Assembly: GCA_025266875.1 (NCBI GenBank)
Contig: JALLLT010000003.1
Location: 1,364,001-1,428,000 of the forward strand
Reading direction: 5' to 3'
DNA: 64,000 bases
DNA from: Fennellomyces sp. T-0311
Taxonomy: Eukaryota; Mucoromycota; Mucoromycetes; Mucorales; Lichtheimiaceae
Part shown: one piece after another, positions 10,496 through 23,100 of the stretch
How the letters are laid out: each line of letters opens with the position of its first letter
Numbering within the stretch: position 1 is the stretch's first letter
Notes under the pieces: generated by a model
Told to the model about the DNA's origin: nothing
What the model saw: the letters and a program-made list of their open reading frames with translations, nothing else
Databases searched by the model: none
Program-made: the position numbers and the translations under genes

Positions 10496-12639
10496 TATAG
10501 CTGGGCTGGTCTAATCTTTAAAGGGGTTAGCCAGCTACTTATTTCAGAATACCATAACTGTTATGCTGACATGTGTTCTAATTCTACGTATAATTCATCT
10601 GAGTAGTCAAACTTCTTTTCCCAATTCCCTGGTTGTATAGTGCACTGTGGTGGACGATACATGTGTGCTTAATAAAGCATTCCACTTCCAGCCTAGCTAC
10701 CGATGAATCATGAGAACCACTTTGTACGATATCAGGTATTCGTACTCTGCAGTCATAATTCTCTCTTTTCCTTTCTTGCGAATACAGCCTCCCCCATTAT
10801 CACGCCGTATGATAATTACAGTATTTCATATATCGATTTTGATGAAGCCGTATCAAAAGAAGAGTCATTAATTGGAATAATTTCATAAAAGTGACAATTA
10901 CAGCGAGCACCATAAATAATGTGTAAGTAGAAGTGTACGCTACTTACCATAGATGTCAATGACATACATCAAATTCAGGTGGCTACACAATATGTCCTCT
11001 GCCAGATATACCTAGATATACCAATCTTAACTCGAAAGGTAACGTACATACAAAGTTACGGGCATGTCACTTATGTAAAGTTATCTAACCGAGTCCTATG
11101 TAGCTTTTATGTTCAAACCAACTTGGCTTATTCGTGTATCTGATACGAAAATGATATCTGGTCTAAGCATGAATAAGCCTTACGTTGTTATATCCTACTC
11201 TTGGATCCAATCCAGTAAAACTGTTACGAAAGGAGATAAAAAGTACGATTGAATGGACAAGGGCAAGCACAAGATCATTACATAAAACACGTAATCAAAT
11301 TCACCAAGGAACTAAAGGACGCTGTTAATTTCAGGGACAGAAACTACACGATGCGCCACATTTGAAGATCTTATCCAGCAGATATGTAATGACTGCGGCA
11401 TACGCTATATTTGATACGACCAAATGTATATTGTTCAAGATGACCATGATGCAAAAATGTACGAAATCCAGCAAGTGCATCGTGTATATCAAAATGCTCG
11501 CAATACATACTGCTGATACACGAGATGAAACGCACGACTAATGGCGTGATTGGTGCTGCAAATATGGATACTATTCCGAACAATCAATGTTTCAAGCATA
11601 TGAGGATACTGAAAGAAGCATATATGTCAAAAAAAGATTGATTTTTATTAGTCGTGATGTATGCTTTCAGTTAAATCGCATATATCTGGCTGCTGAACAT
11701 GAAAGCAGCCGATTCCTTAAAAGCATCCTAGGGAAAGAATGGAATATATGTATATTATTACCGTACACAGTGTCGCACAAGCAGCAAAGTATGCAACAGA
11801 ATATTTGGCCTTACAACATATTTCTAGGACTCAAGAGTCATACTACAATCAGTTATCACCCGTCTACACACGATTTAATGCTCTAATTTTATCGGTTTCT
11901 CGCCGAAAAAGATACCTACGTGCTACTTTTTGGCGTCCCTATCAATGCAACTGATACTGATGATGATTTTTTTTACGATTCAACATAATTCCAGATATAT
12001 TCCAACCTGGGCAGGTGTAACTGGTATCTATATAGCTTAAAACCGATACGGGAAAGATAAAGTGCTTGCAAGTCGGTATATCATAGAGAATTTATATATT
12101 TGACGTCAACTTTTATTTTCATGTCCTACATGTATCCAGCTGGTTATGTTATCGAGTATAACCCTAATATTGATCGTTTTTCAGTTCCACAGAATTAGTA
12201 CCTATTGTGCTATATTTAAACCTCCATTCAAACAGATACTTTCCTTGGAAGCATGGAAACGATTCCGCGCAACTTTTACATTTGTGACTGCAACAAACGA
12301 ACTACTATGAAATTCAACAGTGGTAAAATATAAATAAGTGACAAGGCTCAAGTGATAACTGATTTATTTCATAATGGTCTGGAAAAAATGCAATTAATTT
12401 TTCGACCTCCAAACGGTTTTCCTATTATATCTTATTTTTGACCATGAAACCTGCCTTCTGAGCTTAACAAAATTTGTTCCTCAGATGTAGACCCGTCGTT
12501 TTGCTTAAAGATGCATCTCGCTAAAGAGGAATGGAAGCCTCCTATATGCCATGGTGCTGCAATATTGGGAAACGAGTATTACATGGTAATAAACGTGATT
12601 TATTTTCCCAAGAAACCTAGAAGGATAGTGAAAAAGCTA
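10496..12639. other. AT-rich intergenic DNA
   Basis: No convincing gene. Scattered open frames up to about 100 codons have AT-driven, low-complexity composition and no recognisable motif. Confidence 0.5.
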
Positions 12640-13850
12640 TCGGCCATGCCATGCCTCGGGAACTTGTAGCTGAGGCCTGTGGCATTGGAAAGAGCAAGAA
12701 ACAGTAGGCATTAGCTATGTACGAAGCCAAAGAAATCCAGGAAGGTCCATCGGCCATTGGAAGACCGAAACTCAAGCTCGAATCTGATTATGTTGCTAAT
12801 GTGCACGAAATCGTCCTAGAAAGCAACAAATTCGACAACTATTTGACTTCTGAGTCTATCGCAGCCGAGTTATACAGGACGCACAGTCATTCGATTGACC
12901 CCCAGACCTTTAGTAACCACCTGCATCAAATGAGCTTCTATTATGACGTAGGCACAAGACTGAACGCACCGAACATTGCCAAATATTGCCACCAATATGT
13001 ACAGAGTGACTCCGTAATCTTACTAACTGCAGGAGAGATTACCTCCCCAAGACTTCAGAAGTTTTTCTCGACGAATCGTATTGCCATATTGGCCACACCA
13101 GCCGCCTGATTTAGCATCCGCATTGCCGGTCCGTGACCGAAGAAGGAAGGAAACAGCTGTTGTTGGCTTTCGTTGTATTCATCGTATATGGTCAAGACAA
13201 CCGTCTCTGTGCTGGAATCGTCAAGGACGGAAATGGTATCATTATTTGGCCAGTAACAGGTGGACCACGTCATTCGAACCAACCAAAGCGTGGACGTCCT
13301 TTTCAAGATGCAAAATAGTGGAAATTCTTTCGAATGTATCAGGAAGGACGAAATTACAGCAGATCTGCATGATTACCATGATAATTTCCACAAGGATCGT
13401 GCAAAGTACCACATCAGTGTCAAAACTCGATATATACCAAGGTTATCCTGGCCAGTTCGAAAAATCCTCCATTGGTATTAAGAGCAAGGCATTCCCGTTC
13501 CGCGTCCCTCTACAAACAGCATCTCGTTGGGCATGCTGAAACTCATTATGTTGAAAGAAATAAGCGTGCAACGTACGAGATTGCCAAAACGTATGAACAT
13601 AAAATTATGAAAACGCCACCATAACGCTGTGAGCTCCAACCGATTGAAAAGCTTTGGGGTTCAATGAAAGAACAAGTCCGCAAAAAGGTTCTGACCATAA
13701 AGATATTGCATTGCGATTGCGAAACTCTTTATTAGAGCTTTTTTATGCAATTAAGAAGTCGACTATTGTTTATATATGGAGGAAATCAGCTGAAGCAAGC
13801 TGTAGCTACGAAGAACTACGAGAGAAAGACTTCGCTTTGATGTAGAGCCG
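12640..13850 (+). pseudogene. Decayed DDE-type (IS630/Tc1-mariner superfamily) transposase
   Basis: Broken remains of a transposase gene on the plus strand, readable only by changing frame several times. A helix-turn-helix style N-terminus (ELVAEACGIGKSKK near 12660-12705, then GRPKLKL) is followed by an intact 130-codon piece at 12717-13109. The catalytic region is shattered. DYHDNF (about 13370-13390) and CELQPIEKLWGSMKEQV (13627-13677) correspond to the DYHDN and E-L-x-P-I-E segments typical of DDE_3 transposases. Several stops (for example TGA at 13108 and TAG at 13316) and frame changes rule out function. I did not find the terminal inverted repeats. Confidence 0.72.
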
Positions 13851-16800
13851 CATGAATTAGAAAACTCAACTTTTGCTGACACGCCATTCTCCTTCTATAG
13901 TGACTACCATTAAGATCTAATGAGTACATAATCCGTTGAAATAAAGTAATAGAGAAGGTACAGGAGTGCATTCTAATTTTTAAACTGAGATACACGGACG
14001 CTTAGTTCATGAGATATCGGATTTGCATCTTTTCTTCCAGTCCACTATATTGAATCATCACTTTAAATATTAGATACTTATTCGCGAGAGGTTGGATAGC
14101 TAACACGGTTGTCAGACACATGAACCGCTGTGGTAATCAGGGTCATGTGGGTTTCACTAGGATACGCAGGATTATTATGAGGAACGCATGTCAAGAACAG
14201 AGGTGTGGCTGTAGATCGGAAGATCAATGTAACCCATTGCCAATAAGCAAATAAGTGTAAGTGATGCATGAGCCATGATCACGTTTGGATAAAACTACTA
14301 CAGAGGTATTTTAACAGATGGCCAGAGGTTCCCGGGATAAAAGTCACGCACTACCTTGCTCACCACAGCTACTATACTGACCGATATACCGCAATTTTCA
14401 GTCATAGTCGGTACGATAATTTGGCTCCAGTTGAGCTTTCCGGGTTCTTATCGTTGACGGAGGAGTCCTCAAATTGGTTTATTCTTTCAGAATATGATAT
14501 AATGCTCCCGAGGTGCCATTCAGCTTTTGCTACTATCCAGTTGCTACAAATTAATGGGCTATTACGGAGCGGCAGGTATTTGTTTGCTCCATGATATAGG
14601 AACTTAAGAGCAGGCTATTTCGAGGACAACAGACAGAATTTAATATTTTTTCTATTGAACTTCTCTATTATCAATAACGATATGTACGCAATGTTTATTC
14701 GGCCAATTGAAAAACGATTGCCTTACTTTAATCCATATTTTGCTCATAATGACTGATGATGAAAAACAATACCTATAAAAAATAATAATCTTGGTATTGA
14801 CACTGGAGTGGCGAGAGTTTGTAAGGTCAGCCCATGATGATAACACTATGCAGCCAAAAAGGACAAAGCGGATAAATGAGCTCAAGTGCACCTGCACAGC
14901 CCTGTACTACATTAGAAAGCACAATGCATCAGTACCCGGGTCCCAAACTAAACGTTGTACTGTTCCACCAAAAATTACTGCGTGAATCACCTGCAAGGTT
15001 GATATTCCCCGATTATTTTGCTGAGGCTTCTCATTCACCACGTCGATTTATATTGAGTCACTATTACTAAGGCATTGGGCAACAAAATATGCGCGGTATT
15101 ACTTATGTCTATTGACAGTATCGAATTAAGTCATAAAGACACAATGTTGAAATATGAGTGCAGCCAATTCGCAATTGAGTGATAGAATGCTGAATGTTTA
15201 CGCAACTCATATGTAGGTTCCGCACTTTAACGGTGAGCACCCACTCACAAATAACAGGCTTGTTGAGTCATACGTACGTCAAGAACCTTACGCAAAATAC
15301 ACTAAATTTGCCGCAAAGTTTTGCTATGAAGCTTAACAATATTTGACTTCATCCTTCCCGTAGGATGGCAATGACTGATGCTTTACATTTCGTCGCTGTT
15401 GCAATATTAAAAGTGATTGGAACCCAAGCCGGTTCTAACTACGCAAGTAAAAATGTGCAAAGTTTTTCAGTGAACTACATCGAGCAAAGTGAGCGCCTTC
15501 TATTTAGGGTCAACAATCTCCGGTTTATCTTGTAGATTTGTAACATCTATGTTCCATTTCGTAGGTTGTTAGGGTTCGCCATATATATTCAGAATTCCCT
15601 ATCGTATTTTCAGAGCAGAGGGTATGATCTCATTAGGTTCAACTCGATTATGTCATCACCGTAAATATATAACTACTTACGCCATCACACATATTGTACG
15701 TAGTATGATATTCTTCCCCTAGAATAGTTTAATTACGTATCAATAGCGGTATCAGTTGAAAGCTAAAAACGTACTTTCCAGGGTCAAAGCTTCGACATTT
15801 ACCGAAAGATCCCGTGCAAATTGACTATGACATGAGATCACTCAAAACTGATTTGAGTTTACTTAGATTTTAGCTATTTACATATATGTAGTTTTATTCA
15901 TATGATGTTGCTACAGATCACCAAAAGTGTTTCCAATGATCACCACATATTAGCATCCATGTGAACGTATTGGTAACATGACATTGATGCATTCCGCGTC
16001 TTGTGATCTCGCAACTGAGATCAGGTATGACTGTTACTTCTATTGAATCATTACTCAGTGCAATTTTAAATATGGAACAAAGGCTATCTGGAAGCTAGAT
16101 GTAGTGATATCATATGCATAGGCTCATTTCCGAGGTTTTCGTTATGTTTGTATTTGATGATGCAGTGGCTTTGTGTCGAAGTGTAGCAAAAGTTTAGACT
16201 GTTTTCAGGCATTAATTCTACGTCGTTATAAGTTGCTGTAATCTCAAATTGTTTATCGTCATCAATTTGTTTCTATAATATACAGCAATATGCCCTACAT
16301 ACAGAGATACACATCTTATTGAGACGAAGCTGCTATGTATTTTATTCATTTTTTTGGCTACGGTTATTTGTGTTATGGCTGATCCACTACTCTGGACACA
16401 AAATATGACGCCCCATGATGAACCTTTTTATGTCCGCCTGGTCTCATGACTCCTGAAGTTGAACGGATAATAAAACTCTGTGATCGTCATTAAGCTAAAT
16501 CATACTTTTTAAATCTCTTCCCTTAAGAATACCCCATATGAAAACCATTGAATGACAACATTGATGCGGGTGCTAGAGAAGGAGGAATACTAGTAATTGG
16601 GAGTACTTGTCAGACATGAAACCAGATATTGGTAATTTCTCAAATCAGGAAGGTTAAATCAGCACCACTGAAGAAGCTCTCATATGCTAAGTGGCACGAA
16701 GTGTAGCTAAGAATATATCTATATACATATATGTATTAAAAAGGACACACGAGATGGCTCTTATGCAGGGATCTACGAAAGATAATAAATGTTGGGTAAA

Positions 16801-19480
16801 AAACGTGAAAATAACTGCTGTAGCAGACATTTGAAAATAGATCCGATTACCGATAGAATGTTCGCCTGATATCGACGCTTCCACATTCACGCTATTTGGT
16901 CACTTGCGCCGATCGCGGCTGTGCGCTGTGGGAGCCGCTGTAAGGATTCAGGAAAGAGCAAATATTTACTGCGAAAATGGTCTGATCATTTTTCTTTATT
17001 CCCAAAGAGTATATGTTCCTGAGAAGTACTTGCCGCGTTTCTTTTCCTCAGGCATTTACGATGAGATAATACGTATTACAGAAATCTGATCTTCTTTAAC
17101 CATATGAACTTCCCTAGAAACATTTATAGGTTCGTGCCCTGAAGAATAACGAAGTATATATTAAATGTTGGGGTTTTGAGTAAATCACCAGATAAGGAAT
17201 AACAAACCGAAGAAAGTCATAATCTTCTTGCTTATTCACTTGTATTAAACGGTAAAGCGAATATCCTTTTGAGAAATACTCAAGCTCACGATCGATAATT
17301 ATTAAATATGCAACACGCTGTATGACCTTACCAAGCGCTTTTCTTTGGTCCTCCCAGGCGATCCTGCTTTGTTATTACGTTTTCAGCATAAGTAGAACGG
17401 TTACACAAAATTAGATGAGCAATATTCTCGGATTGCAAAAAAAGAAAATCAATTGTTTTTATATACCATGATTGCTAACGGAAGTGAACACATGTCAAAA
17501 TGACTGTCAATCGAAGACAACCAGTGTTGTTCAGAAGCGTGGCAAGATCAGATGAACGCAAGCTTGATAGTGGCTCGGATATCCATGGAAGGTGAACGAT
17601 CAGTCGTGCAACACGCCACAAATGGAAAACCAAACGTTTCAGTCGTCCGTAACGGTGTAGAAAATACGGCACCGAAGATGTGAGACTCTATGTAAAAGTC
17701 GTGACAAAGTTCTGTTGGGGATGTACAGTGTAACAGACCTGTGTGTCCGAGTGTCAACTTTTCTTGTTGGATCAGTGCGCCACCTATTAAGAAATCAAAC
17801 CATTTCCAATGTTTCAGTGTAGGGGACCCAGCTATACCCAGATGATGCACTGCGTTTATATGTCCTCCAAACACTGTTGCATGTTCGGCCTTTTTGGAGT
17901 GGCGAAATCCGCGGCTTTAAGCGTGTTCTCCATATATGGGCTGCTGCAGATCTAACCAATTGTGTGACCGTGAGGAATAGAAAAAAATGGAAAAGCTTTG
18001 TGCCGCGTACGTTGTGTTACCACACATCATGTATTTTCTCGATCGACCACCATGGGAAACTGTGGTGAACAAAATTATTTTTTCCCATGGATGCCAATAA
18101 TTGGAAACTTGAGGCACATTTTTTAATATACACCTGTCTAACTATATCCATGCCCACCAACAATCATTTCTGCTTTCTGTTGCGTAACCTTTTCGGCCGG
18201 ATACTGTAAACAATAGTTTTTCTCCACTGCTTATGGGCGTACAGATGGCCTCTGCACGGTCAATGCGCGGGGTACATAATCCGCATTGGGTCCCAATGTG
18301 CATTTACGTTTGCTCAGCTGGAGACACAAGATATCCATCGTGATTATACAACACGACAGAACACTTCTCAGCGCCTAAGCCTAAAACGGCAACCAAACAG
18401 CTTGACAATTTCCATAATATCAGTAACGCCCCCCACCGCCCCGTTGCTAACAACAAGATACACCCGATGGAATTTCTACACGTCCTGTTGAATTTCACAC
18501 AAGTATTGAAGCTACCGTGAAAATATAACATGATAACGCTGGGGATGTATTGCGTATATCGAACGAGTAAGTAAACTATGGCACCATCAACCCCAGACTT
18601 TTTTTGTATAATCAATTAGGTCACCTGTTACTTTGTATCAACATTACTTTGCATGAAAGTAAGACTCAAAGAACAATAGTTATACTGTGTGTGTCCCTCA
18701 TAAAGAAGTTGATGGCTTGTGTGCACGGCTTATTTTCCAAATTGAACCGAATAGAGCGTCATCATACTAAATGCCTACATTTGTATCAAAGTTTGGGGGC
18801 CAAACTATATTATCTTACGAGAATTGCCTAGACTACTGGAAGTCTTTTCTCAGGGTCGAATAGCGATCACGCTTATTATGTCCGCCCGAACAAGGAAATG
18901 CGTCAGCACATACTGGAATACCATGTTAAAAAAGAAACACGTATCAATCGGCATTAACCGATCCTTACACTGCTTATTGCTTAGGTTGACTTTGTAGTCG
19001 GCATTCTCAGTTAAGCAGTCATCATGGGAATACGCAATATAAGAGCAATAAATTAACGAAAGCCACATGTCACTTTCATATGGACCGAAGTCTACACCAC
19101 GTAAGATACCCAGGACGATGTTCGTAGAAGGTCATGATGTATCGTCGATGCTGCTACATCTGACATTAGAGCGCCGCTTCATTTTGGAATCTACTTTTCG
19201 ACTAATGACCAAGAACGGTTGTACGGCAATCCACGGTTGGGTTTGCTACTAAAAAAAGGTTCAACCTTGATCTCTCTCTAATTTCTATGAAGTTGTGTAT
19301 TGGGGGTACAAGGGGGGATTGAACATTTTAATATATCATTTTTCTTTCCTTTCGTTGTCCCGAAAACCCAAACTAACGGATGAAACCGATATGACAGATT
19401 AACAACCAAGGCTATTGGTGAAATATGCTTTTTTCAGCGCACAATAGGAGCTAAAATTTCACAGTGTATACTTTGAAAGA
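13851..19480. other. Gene-free AT-rich region
   Basis: About 5.6 kb with no supportable gene. Open frames are short. A stretch at about 17490-17740 gives vaguely transposase-like wording in several frames but not enough for a call. Confidence 0.5.
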
Positions 19481-19489
19481 CGCTAGTCG

Positions 19490-19904
19490 CCGATTGTGTG
19501 ACAACGTTGTACATCACCAAATACTGTGAGTATGGCATTGCTGGGTGCGCGTGCAAAAAAACTTTTTGAAGGTAGTTAATATACAAAAAGTGCTAGTCTA
19601 GTTAAGTAGTATTACTGTTGCTTCGTCTGTGCAGTAGTCATTGTGGAGTAGCGATAGTATTTCGTTACATAATGAGCTGCAAACAAAATTAGTCCCAAAG
19701 GATCTTCCTTGAACCTTTGTCAGATCAAAAATAAATTTGTTTTCACGGTGGGTAATTCACATGTAGCTTTTTCTGCCTGAACCATGAAAAGAAATGATTT
19801 GAGCGAAATCAGCCTTGTACACCATTGTAGTATCTACACAGTTGTACTCTGTTCGGGGTACCGGCTGTGGAGGGTTGAACAAGATTCATTAAGCGGAACT
19901 GCAT
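19490..19904 (+). promoter_or_regulatory. Upstream module of gene A (family-shared)
   Basis: Degenerate similarity to the region upstream of gene D: the order TACTGT, GCCATTG/GGCATTG, GCGCGTGCA, CTTTTTGAAGGTAGTTAAT, then GGTGGGTAATTCACATG (19748-19764), CCTTGTACACCATTGTAG and GGTTGAACAAGATTCATTAAGCG is kept. The GGGTATTTCACATG-like core recurs upstream of B, C and D and at an orphan site near 44085. Confidence 0.65.
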
Positions 19905-19910
19905 TATAAA
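19905..19910 (+). promoter_or_regulatory. TATA box of gene A
   Basis: TATAAA in GCATTATAAAGC, at the same place relative to the shared module as in gene D. It lies 250 bp before the start codon, implying a long leader. Confidence 0.6.
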
Positions 19911-20159
19911 GCTTCGTGCACTATTTTTTGAGAGGACATCTCTCTTTTTCTTGCTTCCTTCTTTTTACCTCAATATATATTCCGGGAATCCTTTTGTATG
20001 ACGACCAGCACCTGCTGCTAATCACTGTAGAAAGGGCTGCTCATAAAAATACCATATATCCCTTCACGATTTCCACGGAAAACACTCGTCTGATTTCTCC
20101 ACTCTTTATCCGATATTCAATACGCTAAACAACAAAACAAAAAAAAACGTATACAACGC

Positions 20160-23100
20160 ATGGCTACGCACGCGCCCGAATACCACGACGGCCGCATGGC
20201 TTTTGCCACTTCTGCTGATGACTCGCAGTACCTCGATCGGGGAACCGGCAGCGTTCGAAGTGTTGAAGAAGGCGTAATGGAAGAGTACTCCGAGAAACCA
20301 CCACCTCCACCACGACGACGCTTCTACAAGCAAAAGAAATACTGGATCATATGCTCCATCATCACAGTCATCATCGTTGTCATAGTTGTACTGCTCATTA
20401 TCTTTGTCTTCTTCCCCATGATTGCCCAGCATATCATGAACAAGGCAGGCATTGATGTCGAAGGAGCTGACATTTCGTTCACCCAACCAGAAGACAACCT
20501 CGCTCGCCGCCAGGAGCAGCAATACGACATGAACAGCACATTCTACATGAAAATGTCCAGCAAGCTCACCGACACGGGTCCATTCTCAGCAGACATTCAG
20601 TTCCACAACCCAATTAGCGTCTACTACAATGATACCCTCATCGGCACAGTCACCCTACCCGATACACATGTCTCAGGTGGTAGCGGTATGTTGGAGACTA
20701 CCACACCTTTCTTAATTCAAGACCCAGCATATTTTGCCGAGTTCTCCAAGGACATGCTTGCGCAAGAAACTTTCATTTGGAAAATGAAAGGCAAACTTGA
20801 TATCACTGCGCTAAGCAGGTAAGTAAACACAACTAAATCCATTTAAGCACCTGATACTAATATCAACAACAGAACTGCTACTGTAGATCTCGATAAGGAA
20901 ATCCACCTTCTAGGCAAGTCCACGTAACCATGGTTGCTTCTCGCAGGCATTTGACAAACAAAACAAGTTACAGGTCGACTGACTCTCTTTCCTTTGTAGG
21001 CATGAATGGTTTCCCGGAGGTAAAGATCTCCTCATTCCAGTTGCCAGCAAATGCACCCGAGGGTGGTATTTCGGTTGAACTTGGCACTGTCTTGACCAGT
21101 CCATCACCTATTGGTGTGCAGCTCGGAACAATTGCACTTGATATTGGCTACGATGGTGTCAGACTTGGCCAAGTTAAATCAGAAGGCGTCACTCTCAAGA
21201 AAGGCGACAATGAACTAATGCTCAAGGGTACCCTCATTCCGCAATCCAACGAACAAGATCTGGAAAAAGTCGGCGTGCTTTTCTCCAACTACGTAGCTGG
21301 AAAGATGTCCCAGACTTCTGCTACTGGTGTCTCTGCTGCCCCTGACGGTATCAATTCCATCGGCTGGCTCTCTGAAGGTTTCAAGTCCGTGCGCCTCAAT
21401 GTCGGCCTTGGTCTGGAGCAACCACTTAGCATCATCAAGGGTGTCAGCATGGGCTATCTCGACCTGGCTTTCGATGCTAATGCACCGTACGCACCCGTCA
21501 CTTCGGCACCTGCTGTCGTTGCTGACTTTTCTATTCCATTTGGCTTCACACTAGACATCACCGAAGTTTCGCAGGAGCTGAAGCTCGGGACCAACGACAC
21601 TGGTGAATTTGCAAGCATTTCTGTCCCATATGTCCCCGCACAAAGCGACCAAGCTGCTGGCAAGCTGCAGTTCGCCATGAACAATGTCTCCATCCAGGCG
21701 CTGGCTGACAAGGAACCTTTGTTCAATGATTTCACGTATGCATTGACCGCGTCGGACTTGTACTCTTTCCAAGTTGGAGGCAATGCAAGCACCAAGACCA
21801 CAACTCCCATTGGCAACATCACGCTCTCCGGCATTTCGTTCGAGGTTCCCACATCACTTCATGGTCTGCAATTCTTAAACTCCACCCCAACCGTAATCAA
21901 TGGCGTCGATGTCACTGGTGGCACTCCCGAGAATCTGTTGCTTTCAATCAACGTCACCATGGACAATCCGTCAGACTTCAGCATCTACACTGGTGATGTC
22001 AGCTTTGCTTTCTTGGCAAGCGGTGAGCAACTTGGTGGTGTCACGCTCACTGGACTGAAGTTGCAACGTGGTTCGAATGCTGTCACTGCTTCGTCGACGT
22101 TCAACCCCAAGGTGTCTTCGGTTGGCCAGAACTTGTTAAGCACGTTTGTTATGGGCCAGAACAACGACGTGAATATCGCTGGTTTTGACGGGTCTACTCC
22201 GATTGCCTCGCTGGCTGGTGGCCTTGCCGCAATTTCCATAGGCACAAGTTTGCCTGGTCTCAAGGAAAAGCTGATCCAAGGTGCAAAACTCACTGTCAAC
22301 GAAGACTCCCCTGAGAATGGCATCGTCAGCGTCCAGGTGTCCATTGGCAATCCATTCTCGGCCGGTCTCAGCATCTCCAAGGTTGTGTCTTCTGCTACCT
22401 ACAAGGGCATGCCTGTTGGTAACATTGACCAGGATATCAGCGGCAACCCTTTCAACATTGCTGGCAAGTCGACCGGCGAATCGCCTATGTTGAGCATGCA
22501 GATGAACATTGATCCTGCTGCTGTCGCTCTCTTGCTTCGTACCCTCGCTTTGGATGCCAGCTTGGATACTCGTGCTTTGGATGCCATGCTGACCATGGGT
22601 GGTTTCTCTGTTGCTGGCCAAGAGCAAGTTGCTCCTGACTCTAGCTTGTTTGATGGTTTCAACATCTCAAGCTACGTCATGGACGCCATGAAAGTGCTTG
22701 CTACGGACTTACAGCTTTCATCTACTCTCACGATTGGAGAATACGTGAACGACCTGGCATTCTCCCAGGATGCTGTTGCAATTGCGACCGACGACACTGT
22801 GACCCGCTTAATTCCCATCGTTGGCCAACCCATTGTGCAGCAGATTGTCGACGGTGCCGAGCTTGGTTTTGAGACTATTGTCTTGTCTTCGCCCTCTGAT
22901 GCAAGTTTCACGGTCCAGATGAAGGGCAGTATCACCAATGCTGGTCCCATGGATGCCGAGATTGCGTTCCCCGACCCATTGAGCGTCTTCTGGGAGGGCA
23001 AGGAGATCGGCAAGGTTGCTATGCCAACGATCCAGTCCAAGGCCGATGTTGGTGCACAATTCGATGTCACTGGCGACTTTGCAGTTTCTGATCAAGGTGT

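Noticed and set aside
13627..13850. Whether the transposase end is a separate functional gene
   Set aside because: It continues the broken transposase frame order and is too short to stand alone.
17490..17750. Possible second Tc1-like transposase remnant (SDERKL... YVKVVTKFCWG in shifting frames)
   Set aside because: Too many stops and frame changes, and the downstream catalytic segments are not recognisable; could be chance.
18304..18615. 103-codon minus-strand frame with protein-like wording near its end
   Set aside because: No recognisable family motif, no supporting exons and no clear start; left uncalled.
20915..20925. GT donors downstream of the GC donor of intron 2 (for example GTCCAC in gene A)
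   Set aside because: Using them shifts the frame at the conserved LLG-MNGF junction in all copies.
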